This document shows, in pieces, positions 11,801 through 24,189 of a stretch of 64,000 bases of DNA. This stretch comes from Metridium senile (taxonomy: Eukaryota; Cnidaria; Anthozoa; Actiniaria; Metridiidae). Positions within the stretch are counted from its first letter, which is position 1, and each line of letters begins with the position of its first letter. A program made the position numbers and the translations under genes. The stretch spans positions 2,329,598-2,393,597 of the forward strand of contig OX459097.1 of the NCBI GenBank assembly GCA_949775045.1, given 5' to 3'. The notes beneath the pieces were generated by a model, which made no database searches, was not told the DNA's origin, and saw only the letters and a list, made by a program, of their open reading frames with translations.

Positions 11801-14800
11801 CCTTCACTCTGGCCTATAACTATAGTTGCCTTTGTAAATAGGATTTTTTTGTGGTTGGGTATAATCACTCACTTATTGGTCAATTATTTTAATGTATTCA
11901 TGTAAGAGCTAGAAAGTAATGAATAATTACCAAACCCTACCTATAGGTAGATATCTCTTGGATATGTTGGTAATGCATTTAACATCACATCTCTTCATAT
12001 TACTGTAGTCTTGGATGTTATTTTGATCAAGGAATGTATGCAGTAAGTTTTGCTTTGATTATCATGAACAAAATTGAAATACTCATGTATATATAGCTAA
12101 TATATAATGACCAATTCATAATTTTTCTTGAGAATGGTATTTATTTCACATGGACAGTAAGCATTGCAAGAAATTGCCAATGAACACATTTTTTTTTTTT
12201 TCTATTATTTTATTCTTAATTATAACATTTATAGTTTGATTATCTTAGTTTTATTTAAACATGCTTCAATTTCTTGAAACTATAACTGTTGTTTTGCTGT
12301 TCAAAATATTTATATTTTCATAATTGGTTTTCCTTTGCAAGAATTTAAAATAATAGTTATTGAATTTAAGTTCTAGCATTTATATATATTGTGTATAAAA
12401 TTGATGTAAATACTATATACAACAAATTGTTATACATTTTAAAAGCTCAGGTTATTCATTTTCCCTCGCTAGTTACAGTATTTCTACATATTAAATGTAA
12501 AATCATGCATAAATTTATGATTGAGCAGAGCTACATGTAATAGCAATCTGTATTTGAATACTCATAACATAAAAATAATTAATTTATGATTTTTTTTCAT
12601 TCCCAAGGCTTGTTTTCATTCTAGCTAAGATAAATAAAATACAATGTGCTTAAAATTGTACATTTTCAAGGCACAATGCTAGCTGTTATATTCATGTTGT
12701 ACTACATGGAGATACAATGTAATGACAGTATTAGACTTGGCATTACCTGTTATTACAGTTAATATGTAAATGAATCTGAACAACAATTGATTTAAGTACA
12801 GTCTTTCAGGCCAAGTTTCTGTTTTTGCTCGAGAGCCGTAATTTTAATCCACTGTTTAAAAACATGTGCATATAACTGTAATTATAAGAATTATTTTGCT
12901 ATATGTTCATAGTATTGTAAGAATAATTTACAGTTTTTATGATTGTGTAATATATCTACAACGATATATCAAGTTATTTTTTAAAACGTTTTTAATCAAG
13001 ACTTGCTCTGTATTGTATTTATTACTCAAACAGTTTGTTGACTAAATATAGGACTGTTTGGTTGATTGATTGATTGATTGATTGACTGCCTGCCTGACTG
13101 TTTGGTTGATTGATTGATTGATTGATTGACTGCCTGACTGACTGTTTGGTTGATTGATTGATTGACTGCCTGACTGTTTGGCTGATTGATTGGCTGACTG
13201 CCTGACTGGTTGATTGATTGATTATTGATTTATTGATCAATCGATGCATTGGTTGATTGACTGACTAGTGGTTGATTGATTGATTGATTAATTGATAGAT
13301 TGATTGATAAATGGATTGATAGTTTGATTGATCAATCGATTGGTTGATTGACTGACTGGTTGATTGATTGACTGATTCATTCATTCATTTGATTGATCAA
13401 CCGATTGGTTGATTGATCAATTGATTGTTTGATGGATTGATTGATTGAATGTTTGATTAATTGATTGTTTGATGGATTGATTGATTGAATGTTTGATTGA
13501 TTGAATGTTTGATAGATTGTTTGATTGATTGTTTGATTGATTGAATGTTTGATAGATTGTTTGTTTGATTGATTGATTGAATGTTTGATAGATTGTTTGA
13601 TTGATTGATTGAATGTTTGATAGATTGTTTGATTGATTGATTGATTGAATGTTTGATAGATTGTTTGATTGATTGATTTATTGATTGAATGTTTGATAGA
13701 TTGTTTGATTGAATGTTTGATTGATTGAATGTTTGATAGATTGTTTGATTGATAGATTGATTGATTGAATGTTTGATAGATTGTTTGATTGATTGATTTA
13801 TTGATTGAATGTTTGATAGATGGTTTGATTGATTGATTGATTGATTGAATGGTTGATAGATTGATTGATTGAATGTTTGATAGATTGTTTGATTGATTGA
13901 TTTATTGATTGAATGTTTGATAGATTGTTTGATTGATTGATTGATTGAATGTTTGATAGATTGTTTGATTGAATGTTTGATTGATTGAATGTTTGATAGA
14001 TTGTTTGATTGATTGATTTATTGATTGAATGTTTGATAGATTGTTTGATTGATTGATTGATTGATTGAATGTTTGATAGATTGTTTGATTGATTGATTGA
14101 TTGAATGTTTGATAGATTGTTTGATTGATTGATTGATTGATTGAATGTTTGATAGATGGTTTGATTGATTGATTGATTGATTGAATGTTTGATAGATTTT
14201 TTGATTGATTGATTGATTGATTGATTGAATGTTTGATAGATTGTTTGATTGATTGATTGAATGTTTGATAGATTGTTTGATTGATTGATTGATTGATTGA
14301 ATGTTTGATAGATTGTTTGATTGATTGATTGATTGATTGATTGAATGTTTGATAGATTGTTTGATTGATTGATTGATTGATTGAATGTTTGATAGATTGT
14401 TTGATTGATTGATTGATTGATTGATTGAATGTTTGATAGATTGTTTGATTGATTGATTGATTGATTGAATGTTTGATAGATTTTTTGATTGATTGATTGA
14501 TTGATTGAATGTTTGATAGATTGTTTGATTGATTGATTGAATGTTTGATAGATTGTTTGATAGATTGATTGATTGATTGAATGTTTGATAGATTGTTTGA
14601 TTGATTGATTGATTGTTTGAATGTTTGATAGATTGTTTGATTGATTGATTGATTGATTGAATGTTTGATAGATTGTTTGATTGATTGATTGATTGAATGT
14701 TTGATAGATTGTTTGATTGATTGATTGATTGATTGAATGTTTGATAGATTGTTTGATTGATTGAATGAATGTTTGATAGATTGTTTGATTGATTGATTGA

Positions 14801-17800
14801 ATGTTTGATGGATTGTTTGATTGATTGATTGATTGAATGTTTGATAGATTGTTTGATTGATTGATTGATTGAATGTTTGATAGATTGTTTGATTGATTGA
14901 TTGAATGTTTGATAGATTGTTTGATTGATTGATTGATTGTTTGAATGTTTGATTGATTGTTTGATTGATTGATTAACTAGTTTTTTTTATCAGACATAGG
15001 TGACCAGCAAACTACCAAGGAAAACGAACAATCACGAGAAGAAGCAAGTGAGCCAATTAGTCAACAAGATGATGTCAAGCAAGAAGTGACAATGTCTGTT
15101 ACTAATGATAGACCTGATGGGGCAGACACCAAGGAAGATGTACTAAAACTAGATAAACCAGTTTTACCTGAAATGGGAGAAACCTTAGAGCCAGGTAAGC
15201 GTGTTTTACTTGAATTAATTTATTTAAACTGCAGGGATAAATGTTGAAGAATAAATGTTGTCTGACTGGCAACCAAAAGGGCATGGCTTTGGCATAAGCT
15301 CAATACCTGACTTACAGCAGATTCTGTATGACTGTAAAAAGTTCAGTGCTGTGTGCATGCCTTGCCACAACCGTGATACTTTCTTGCTTGCTTGTCATGC
15401 TGTGCCTTGACTGTGTTTGTGCTGTGAGCTTTTCATAGTCATACGAAATGTGCTCTAATGGTCTTAATACAAGACTCTTTATGTCTTTCCAACTATAAGA
15501 TAGGAATATGAATCGTTATTCACATTAATGTTACAATTCATTTGCAGATGATCTTCTTTCAACAAGGATTACTGAGAACCCCAAAGCACTAGATGACCTG
15601 GCCAATTTACTGGACACTGAGTACCAACATGGCGGTATTTCATCGTGGCATGACCTGGCAGAACTACTAGCAATACCTAAAGAAGCCTATGACCACTGTC
15701 TGGCATTCTCCAAGCCAAGTCCTACTGAGGATTTGCTGGTTTTCTTATCAAACACAAAACCACAGCTTTGTATCATGGATTTAAAGGATTCCTTGAGATC
15801 AATTAGTAGGCAGGATGTGGTCCATACCATTGACCGTTATGTTGCAAGTAAGATACTTTTTGCTTTACTTTTGTTGTAACATATTATGACAGTGGCAACA
15901 ATAGTTATTATAATGGTGGTGGTGTTGATGATGACAATGATGTCATGATGATGGTGGTGAAGGTTATGATGACAATAATATTAATTAATGTTAATGATGA
16001 TAATAGCAATAGCAGTTATGAAGATGATGATTATGGTGTATTTTAGCTTTGATGTTACTTATTGGTCTTGTTGATGATTATAACTGATGATGATGACTGA
16101 TGACTGATGATGATGACTGATGATGATGACTGATGATGACTGATGATGATGACTGATGATGATGACTGATGATGATGATGATGATGATGACTGATGATGA
16201 TGACTGATGATGATGATGATGATGATGACTGATGATGATGATGACTGATGATGATGACTGATGATGATGACTGATGATGATGACTGATGATGATGACTGA
16301 TGATGATGACTGATGATGATGACTGATGATGATGACTGATGATGATGACTGATGATGATGATGACTGATGATGATGACTGATGATGATGATGATGATGAT
16401 GACTGATGATGATGACTGATGATGATGATGATGACTGATGATGATGACTGATGATGATGACTGATGATGATGACTGATGATGATGACTGATGATGATGAC
16501 TGATGATGATGATGACTGATGATGATGACTGATGATGATGACTGATGATGATGACTGATGATGATGATGACTGATGATGATGACTGATGATGATGACTGA
16601 TGATGCTGATGATGATGACTGATGATGATGATAAATGATGATGATGACTGATGATGATGTTGAATGATGATGATGACTGATGATGATGATGACTGATGAT
16701 GATGATGACTGATGATGATGACTGATGACGACTGATGATGATGACTGATGATGATGAGTGATGACGACTGATGATGATGACTGATGATGATGAGTGATGA
16801 CGACTGATGATGATGACTGATGATGATGATGACTGATGATGATGACTGATGATGATGACTGATGATGATGACTGATGACGACTGATGATTGTGGTAGTGG
16901 TTATTATGATAATAATAATGTTTGTATCACTCAATATGAGTAAACTAAATAATAACAATTAAGATATTGTCAGTTTTAAAATATACGTTTTATGTAGGAG
17001 ATTACAATGATTATGTACTGATAATGTAATTCCAGTGTATGTTGTACAAGATAACTGATTATAAAGTGATGTAATTCCTGTGTGTGTTCTAGGATGTATC
17101 AATGATTCTAAAGTGATGTAATTTCTGTGTGTGTTCTAGGATGTATCAATGATTCTAAAGTGATGTAATTCCTGTGTGTGTTCTAGGGGGTATCAATGAT
17201 TATAAAGTGATGTAATTCCTGTGTGTGTTCTAGGGGGTATCAATGATTATAAAGTGATGTAATTCCTGTGTGTGTTCTAGTGGGTATCAATGATTATAAA
17301 GTGATGTAATTCCTGTGTGTGTTCTAGGGGGTTTCAATGATTCTAAAGTGATGTAATTCCTGTGTGTGTTCTAGTGGGTATCAATGATTATAAAGTGATG
17401 TAATTCCTGTGTGTGTTCTAGGGGGTATCAATGATTATAAAGTGATGTAATTCCTGTGTGTGTTCTAGGGGGTATCAATGATTATAAAGTGATGTAATTC
17501 CTGTGTGTGTTCTAGGGGGTATCAATGATTCTAAAGTGATGTAATTCCTGTGTGTGTTCTAGGGGGTATCAATGATTATAAAGTGATGTAATTTCTGTGT
17601 GTGTTCTAGGATGTATCAATGATTCTAAAGTGATGTAATTCCTGTGTGTGTTCTAGGGGGTATCAATGATTATAAAGTGATGTAATTCCTGTGTGTGTTC
17701 TAGGGGGTATCAATGATTATAAAGTGATGTAATTCCTGTGTGTGTTCTAGGGGGTATCAATGATTATGTACATGTAGTAATAATATAATTCCTGTGTATG

Positions 17801-19083
17801 TTCTAGGAGGTATCATCAGTGACGGTACAGTCATTCAAGGTATCATAGAACAAGAAGATGTAGACCTTCTAGGGGAACTTGCTCTCAAACTTGACCGTGG
17901 ACACCATCAAAACTGGAAGTTCCTTGCCCGACAACTAGAAGTTCCTAGTCGTATATTTAGAAACTTTGGTTCTCACCAGCGGCAGAATTCGTCTCTATTA
18001 ATGCTCAAGTACCTACCCATCTTCGACCCTGACTTGACAGTTGATTCATTAAAAGATGCCTGTAGAGCTGTTGGTTTTAACGACCTGGTCAAGTTCCTGG
18101 ACGCTTCTGGTGTTCCAGGTAGAAATGATAGAAACATGTGTAGTTTTGTATTTGTTACATGTTTTATATGGTTGTGAACAGTTATCGTAATTTCATCTTA
18201 GCTTTCTTTCCTTTTGCTCCTTGAGGGGGGCGTAGGGGATCGTGGTATTACGGTTAAGATTTATCTATGGCGTGTATTAAATGTGTATTGTAGTTGAATT
18301 GATTGCGGCACTTAGCATGGTACGGTTTCGCGGTCTTTTCGATTTTTTGGCACGGTATATTTGGGGGTCGCCCACCGCCTCCTTGCTGTTTCTTTCTTGT
18401 TCGTAATCGCTTAGTGCGCATGCTCGACGTGATTCATTGATTCTTCTGCGAACATGCTCAGTAAGAAAAACGGGATGCGATTTCATTTTATTTTATTTTC
18501 TTATCGTTTTCCACATCTAAATGGTATTGACTATCCTCTCTTGTTCAGGTGAAGACACAATCATGGATGTATTAGAGGATACAGATTTCATTGGCGAGCT
18601 GACTGACCAACTTAACGAAGAAGACGAGAATGGACCAAACTGGAAGAAACTTGGAAGAATGTTGAAAATCCAAGAGGAAAAATTCTCAATCTTTGAGCCT
18701 TCGATAATGAATAGTCCCACTAAGATGCTGTTGCAGAGTATCGCTCAATGTGAGCCAGATATTACAGTAGATGAACTCATTCTTGCACTGGTAGCCATGA
18801 AAAGACACGATATTATTGAGATGTTGGGAAAACACTTCAGAAGTACGTATGGGATAGATCTATGAATTTATAAATAGTTGACTTGACTAATAGATGAATG
18901 AATGAAAGAAATAGTGAATGAAAGAAATAGTGAATTAATGGATGAATGAAATAGTGGGATAACGCACTTTGTTCTATTGTAGATTCAGACATCAAATCGA
19001 TTCTTGAAGAGAATAACTGCTTACCACCGCAGCCAGATCTTCCTACTGTGAATGAAGAAGACCAGGAAGACTCGACAGCGTAA
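5810..19083 (+). CDS. Predicted pseudo-trypsin / acidic linker / triple death-domain protein
   Basis: Seven exons: 5810-6554, 8189-9775, 14994-15194, 15548-15847, 17807-18118, 18549-18842, 18983-19083 (TAA). Total is 3540 nt, 1179 residues; every intron is phase 1. Residues 1-248 resemble a trypsin-like fold: GVGCVV strand, LLVTSVQVL where active proteases have a catalytic His (here Gln), and LAGGIVF where they have GDSGGPVF (Ser replaced by Ala), then QGLYLGCLG and a SFIP end. It should be inactive. Residues 249-844 are an acidic linker with DDGIPSDD-like repeats (~570-670) and 12 TNVEE[ST] hexapeptides (688-759). Exons 4, 5 and 6 (845-944, 945-1048, 1049-1146) each encode one six-helix death domain with the W..LA..L signature (SSWHDLAELL, NWKFLARQL, NWKKLGRML). 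Death domains assemble signalling complexes in apoptosis and NF-kB pathways, so a cytoplasmic adaptor or sensor role is inferred. The death-domain call is firm; the protease-fold call is moderate. Transcription and the first exon need RNA evidence. Confidence 0.82.
7770..8130. repeat. GAT/AAT-rich microsatellite with ~130-bp duplication in intron 1
   Basis: Trinucleotide GAT and AAT runs contain two near-identical blocks (about 7858-7950 and 7985-8080) sharing TTTATGATGAAAAGATGA. It ends 60 bp before the exon 2 acceptor (CTCAACAG). The rest of intron 1 (6555-7769) is AT-rich with nothing recognised. Confidence 0.85.
9505..9720 (+). repeat. Coding 18-bp minisatellite: 12 TNVEE[S/T] hexapeptides
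   Basis: Twelve in-frame 18-bp units (ACT AAT GTA GAA GAA AST with variants) encode residues 688-759 of the death-domain protein. Synonymous changes (GTA, GTT, GTC, GTG) are scattered, and the frame is kept in all copies. Confidence 0.95.
10890..11345. repeat. Diverged repeats in intron 2
   Basis: Three loose copies contain TTTGACC..TGATTTA or GAGTTATAT followed by GTGACATAATTATATTAT-like sequence (about 10905, 11110 and 11282). Similarity is low. The flanking intron 2 DNA (9776-10890 and 11345-13040) is AT-rich and I recognise nothing in it. Confidence 0.4.
13042..14978. repeat. 1.9-kb TTGA satellite with higher-order period
   Basis: TTGATTGA tetranucleotide repeats are organised into longer units by a recurrent GAATGTTTGATAGATTGTTT block, spaced about 30-60 bp by a variable number of TTGA repeats. 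The first 350 bp are more degenerate (GACTGCCTGACTG). It ends about 15 bp before the exon 3 acceptor of the death-domain gene. Confidence 0.95.
16078..16900. repeat. GATGATGACT satellite in intron 4
   Basis: About 0.8 kb of (GAT)n blocks is punctuated by ACT, unit GATGATGACT with length variants. A 299-codon His/Ser/Ile frame on the other strand is a by-product. Less regular GAT-rich DNA continues upstream to about 15900. Confidence 0.95.
17020..17767 (+). repeat. 47-bp array of intron-exon junction copies upstream of exon 5
   Basis: Fifteen TTCTAG acceptors occur at exact 47-bp spacing (17087, 17134, ... 17745), with a degraded copy at about 17026. Each unit is TAATTCCTGTGTGTGTTCTAG then GGGGTATCAATGATTAT and AAAGTGATG. 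The true exon 5 acceptor at 17801-17806 has the same context: TAATTCCTGTGTATG, TTCTAG, GAGGTATCA. The array therefore looks like tandem copies of the real 3' splice site plus about 10 bases of exon 5. Confidence 0.95.
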
Positions 19084-20163
19084 CAACTACCACAACAATG
19101 TTATTCTACCTGTGAAACAGAGTACTTCAAAACGAAGCTCTAGCTCAACAAGAGTAAGCAGAAAAGAGATAAATAAGAGAAGAAAAGAGATATATACGAG
19201 AATTTAGGTTACTATTCAATCCTGGCGTTTTGTATTCCAATTCTCGTGTGCATATTTGTTTTTCTCTATAATCTCTTATCGTGCTAACACTATATCCATG
19301 AAATAGAATTAAATTGCGACTGTGTAATAGTTCTTATTTAGTGACTTTTAGTCACTATCAAAGACAAGTAAAGTTGTAATGAGGTATTGTTTCCTTTTGT
19401 ATTTGATGTTTCTGGTTGAGTGATACTGACTAAATAGTCACTAAATAGAAACTATTAGTTAGTAACTATTTTGTTTTTATTTCATGGTTTTAGTGTTTTC
19501 ACTCTATCGTGCTAGAGTTTAGACTCCGTGCGTCTTTCGTTACTGCTAACTGATTTCATGCAAGTTAGAGACCGGTCATTATTGATGAAAGAAGGGGGTG
19601 GATATATATTTTTGGATACATAACTGCATTTCAAGAATTGATAGAACACGTGAACCACTAACTAAACCTATTATATTGTGCAAAATATTATAATTAATTA
19701 TTTTATTAGATCATGACCCAACCTGTCCCCCCCCCATAATTTCTCCCCCCCCCCCCCCCCTTTCATAAATAATGACCGGTCCCTTAAAATCATTTTCCTA
19801 CCTATTTTCGTCTCTTATTATTCTCTCGTTGATCTAGCGTCTCGGTTGTCATAATTTGGTCTTATCGTGGACCATTAATTACTCGCGCACGTTTATAAAA
19901 TGTATCCCTTATGATGACGCGCCTGCACAATAGTACTTTAATTATTGCATGTCTATGTTAGTGCTATTCATCGGCCTCCGTCAAGCTGACTGCTGTGCAG
20001 TGAGTTTATAAAATGCTGCTGCGACTTCTAGAGTTTTTTGTGCGTCGTCTTGCATGTTTTTGATAACATAATTGCGTTACGCACAAGGCGTTACAATACA
20101 TGGCGTTACATTGTGTCACACAATGCTTTACTAAAAACCTTTCTACCCTCTTCTGTCCGGCAT
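19084..20163. other. 3' flank of the death-domain gene, no gene seen
   Basis: The first few hundred bases are probably 3' UTR; no clear AATAAA was found close to the stop. A cytosine homopolymer tract lies at about 19728-19760. Around 19320-19460, TAGTTACTATTT-like words recur in both orientations. No ORF or RNA gene is supported. Confidence 0.4.
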
Positions 20164-20240
20164 AGCCTGAGAAAACAGACGTTCTTTCGCGAAATTCGGG
20201 GGAAGAGGAGTGAGAGAACGTCTGTTTTCTCAGGCAGCTA
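20164..20240. mobile_element. 77-bp foldback element with 10-bp target duplication
   Basis: The arms GCCTGAGAAAACAGACGTTC and its reverse complement flank a ~30-bp loop. The direct repeat TGTCCGGCAT lies on both sides (20154-20163 and 20241-20250), consistent with a target site duplication. Confidence 0.8.
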
Positions 20241-20403
20241 TGTCCGGCATTAAGTATTGTGCGTTATCGGGTTAACTTGTATTTAATTGTATTTCACACT
20301 ATGCACCGCCAGATAACTAATCAATAAAAACACCCGATTGGTTTTTATCGTGAGGTTTTTGTTCCTTCAAAGCCAATCAGCAATAGTAATACCTTTTTGC
20401 ATA

Positions 20404-20998
20404 TTCATTCGATTGCTACATGTACATAATGCTTGTTAGGGGTTCTAGAACGGTTAATCAGCTTCATTCGATTGCTACATGTACATAATGCTTGTTAGGG
20501 GTTCTAGAACGGTTAATCAGCTTCATTCGATTGCTACATGTACATAATGCTTGTTAGGGGTTTTAGAGCGGTTAATGTACATAATTCTTGTTAGGGGTTC
20601 TAGAACGGTTAATCAGCTTCATTCGATTGCTACATTTACATAATGCTTGTTAGGGGTTCTAGAACGGTTAATCAACTTCATTCGATTGCTACATGTACAT
20701 AATGCTTGTTAGGGGTTCTAGAGCGGTTAATGTACATAATGCTTGTTAGGGGTTCTAGAACGGTTAATCAGCTTCATTCGATTGCTACATTTACATAATG
20801 CTTGTTAGGGGTTCTAGAACGGTTAATCAACTTCATTCGATTGCTACATGTACATAATGCTTGTTAGGGGTTCTAGAGCGGTTAATCAACTTCATTCGAT
20901 TGCTACATGCTTGTTAGGGGTTTTAGAACGGTTAATCAGCTTCATTCGATTGCTACATGTACTTAATGCTTGTTAGGGGTTCTAGAACGGTTAGTCAG
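20404..20998. repeat. 59-bp minisatellite
   Basis: About 11 copies, some shortened by roughly 30 bp, of a 59-bp unit containing TTCATTCGATTGCTACATGT, AATGCTTGTTAGG and GGTTCTAGAACGGTTAATC. TTCTAGAA is an internal palindrome. Nothing suggests coding. Confidence 0.95.
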
Positions 20999-21416
20999 TT
21001 TGTTTGATGGGTTTCCTGGTTTTCTAGTGATAAAATATCTAACGTTGATTGTGACAACTGTATATATAGTTTTGAATAAACTTGTAAAACACCGCAGTCT
21101 TGCTTGCTAGAGATTCTAGTACTTTTATCTAAAAAGAAATAATAATAAAATAACGTGTTAAGGTGTCTCCAAGTAGTTTTTCATGGCGCACACATCCCTT
21201 TTTGAATTCGCAATTACGTATACACGATCTTACCTTCGCCTAATGAATCACAATTTTATACCAAATGATAGTCTTGGATGAAAGTTTTAAATGAAGTTTT
21301 AATTTTGCTAATCAAAGTTTCCATAGCAACGATAAACAATTTTTTATCGAACGGTTTTTATTAATTATAGCGGAGCTTCGCGCGGGCCGAAGGCCCGCGC
21401 CAGCGGAGCACCATAC

Positions 21417-22080
21417 TTAAGGAGATTCCGTAGTTTTGCATTGCGCACGCTCTACTGCGCACAATTTTGACCAGCGAGAGCGCGCGCTACAGCTCGCGCA
21501 CCTTGCGCGCGCTATGTCGGTATTACTAAAAGATCACAATTCGTACATTCAAAGTGCCATAGCGCCAAAACGAATACGGTGACCTATCTTTTTTATTTTA
21601 TTGAATTAAAGATATCCACGTTTTCAAATACATATCTGAGTTTGAATAAAAATCTATGTCCAGATTTCGAGATATTTCAAGAATTGTGGTAATATTGTGC
21701 TACCCAGGTGTTCGCGAACGATACGCTCGAGTAACTTCGAGTATTGCTTTATCGCTATTATCTTTTAACAGGTTCACTTTTCTATCCAAGTTTTGTGTGT
21801 GAATGAAGATTTGGGGTGCTAAGATGAAATAAAACCTGATATTTCAATCCTAATATCAAAAAAGAATACCATTTAATCGCCTTTTATTCTCATTTTATAC
21901 ATCGAAATATTACTCCCGCGCGCCGTCGAAATGAGTAACTTTGACGTGATCTAGTGCCAAAACCAACACGGTGACCCCCCTTTTTTATTTTATTTTTGAA
22001 ATGCCCATGTCTTAAAGTATAACTGTACAAAGTTTCAATAAAAAGTTATGTCAAAATCTATTACTACGGAATCTCCTTAA
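21417..22080. mobile_element. TTAA-flanked MITE inserted in copy A
   Basis: Perfect 14-bp terminal repeats GGAGATTCCGTAGT (21421 and, reversed, to 22076) are flanked by TTAA duplications (21417-21420, 22077-22080). Copy B has the uninterrupted site CATACTTAAGAAAAAATGG at about 27075-27092, which shows the insertion and its TTAA target directly. Confidence 0.93.
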
Positions 22081-22766
22081 GAAAAAATGGTAACCCATCG
22101 AGTTGATTTTTCATCGACCGACACAGGTAGCCCACGCTGTCCGTCCGTCCGTACGTCCGTGTACATCGCGATTCTGATTGGCTGTTACATTTCGGCGGGA
22201 ACGAGATTGACGAGCGCGCTAAATAGCACTAGATCAACAATACAAAGCAAAGTTGTTCTTTTATCGACAAAAAGTCAAACAAACAACAACAAAATACTAC
22301 TTGCTAATAGCAGAGCTTTCATTAATACAAAATAACAACGGAGAAAGATGAACTTCGAAGAACATAAAGAGAGTTTTGACCGAAGAAGAACATAAACTTG
22401 AAGGACACAAAAACGAAGAAATTATACTAAAGAAAAGCAAAAGACTGATTCCAAAAGATCAAGAAAACTTGTTTGTACATACCTTCGTGGAAGAATATTA
22501 AAAGACTTAAAGCAATTTAAATAAAATTGATTAAGAAGCGACTTTGTTTGTTATGAAAACTGTCTTCAAATCGCTTCCCTACGGCACAGTTTATTGAAGG
22601 ATTTTCAAGGTTGGCAGTTGAACTATGATCAAAATTCAAGTACATACATTTATTCGTCAAAATATGATCAATGTTATTGAAGAGAAGAAAACCACAGCAA
22701 AATAATCACCGATAAAGTAAGTTCAAGATTATTATTTGTTTCAAGTTTTTTAGAGACCGTATTTTA

Positions 22767-22981
22767 CAGTGCAAATCACAAAACCGTGGGCACCTAGAAA
22801 TATTTTAGAAATCTTTTTTTGTTCATTGAACAACTCAGAAACAACTATATCACCGCAAGAAGTTTGACTGATGTGTAGTATGATAAACTTTTTGTAGATA
22901 GAGTTGTTTGTGAGTTGTTCAACGAACAATAAACGATTTCTTAAATATTTCTAGGTGCCCACGGTTTTGTGATTCGCACTG
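22767..22981. mobile_element. TA-flanked 215-bp MITE (CAGTGC ends) in copy A
   Basis: Inverted arms of about 39 bp begin CAGTGCAAATCACAAAACCG and end with the reverse complement CGGTTTTGTGATTCGCACTG; TA flanks both ends. Copy B lacks it (compare about 27846). A second CAGTGC/TA element lies at 29.8 kb. TA duplication is typical of Tc1/mariner-type elements. Confidence 0.88.
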
Positions 22982-24189
22982 TAATACAGAAAAACTGTTT
23001 GATTATAAGGATTAGCGTGAAAAAAAAACCCTAAAAACTTGCAATAATTAAGCTTCAAAAAGGAAAAATCCGTTCTCTGTTTTATTATTGAAAGAAAAGA
23101 GAAAAGGTTTATCTCCATTTTATTTACTTTTTGAGGTAAAAACCATATACATGAAACGATGTTTGTGCATGTGTAAATTGTACTTTTCGTAGCCTTTGCT
23201 CGATTGAAAGAGGTGTTTATTTATGTACTTTTTAAACCTCATCAACGGAAAACATCAAAGATGAATCGAAATACAAACATAATTGATGAACAAAATGATG
23301 TTTTACACAAAGTTTTTCATATAAAATACCTTGTTTTAAAATCCTTGTCTTTTCAAATCGATCTTGTGTTTGTTTTGAAGATTTGTCATGACTACTTTTT
23401 AGTAAATCTAATACGATAAAAAGGTTTAACCTTTTCTATCCGGAATCCTAAATCCTAAAACGACTGTTCAGCCACAGCACTTTTTCAAGGCGTTATCAAA
23501 AGCAAAATAAGCTTAATGACTTAAAAATAAAAAGGATAATAATAAGGCTATTCACACTATCGTTTGGGAATGGTATTTTCCATCAAAAACATTTCTAAAC
23601 ACTTTTTTGTCTGAACAAAACTATTGACTGAAGTGACAGTTGAAAATTTGAGAAAAAGATGAAAAAGTGCATAGAATGAAAACGATAACCAACCTAAGAA
23701 AAGGCAGTGAGATTTATTACAATTTTTTACTTACATTAAATCAATTTCCATTCATGAATTGTCCATTAACATGCTTTTATGGGACTTTTTTCAATGAGAA
23801 ATCTCCGCCCCTCGTGTAAATGACAAACTTTCCTTTTGTGCGTTGCGTTACATGATGGCGTCATCTACATCAATAGCCAATGAGGTTTTTGACATTATGT
23901 CAATCAAAAGAGAGCGAGAAATATCTTACATTTTACTGGCTTTTCCAGGGCTTTGTTTTGATTCTCTCTCGGCGCGCTGAATTATTAAAGATGCTATAGA
24001 AATTACTATAAACAGTTAACAGTTTTTTTTTTATATATTCTATTGATTTTTTGATAGTTTTTTTACACTTTATACATAAACACAATTACAAAAGACTGAA
24101 AAAGTATAACAAAATACAACACTATACTACGTTTTTTGGCCAATTCGCTATTAAATTATATTGACTAAATTATGAATAAGCTTTGGATT

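Noticed and set aside
16059..16958. 299-codon His/Ser/Ile-rich frame on the minus strand
   Set aside because: It is only the six-frame reading of the GATGATGACT satellite in an intron.
17020..17767. CRISPR-like regular array (47 bp; also 59 bp at 20.4 kb and 77 bp at 45.5 kb)
   Set aside because: Units are uniform throughout with no variable spacers, and the genome is eukaryotic; these are minisatellites.
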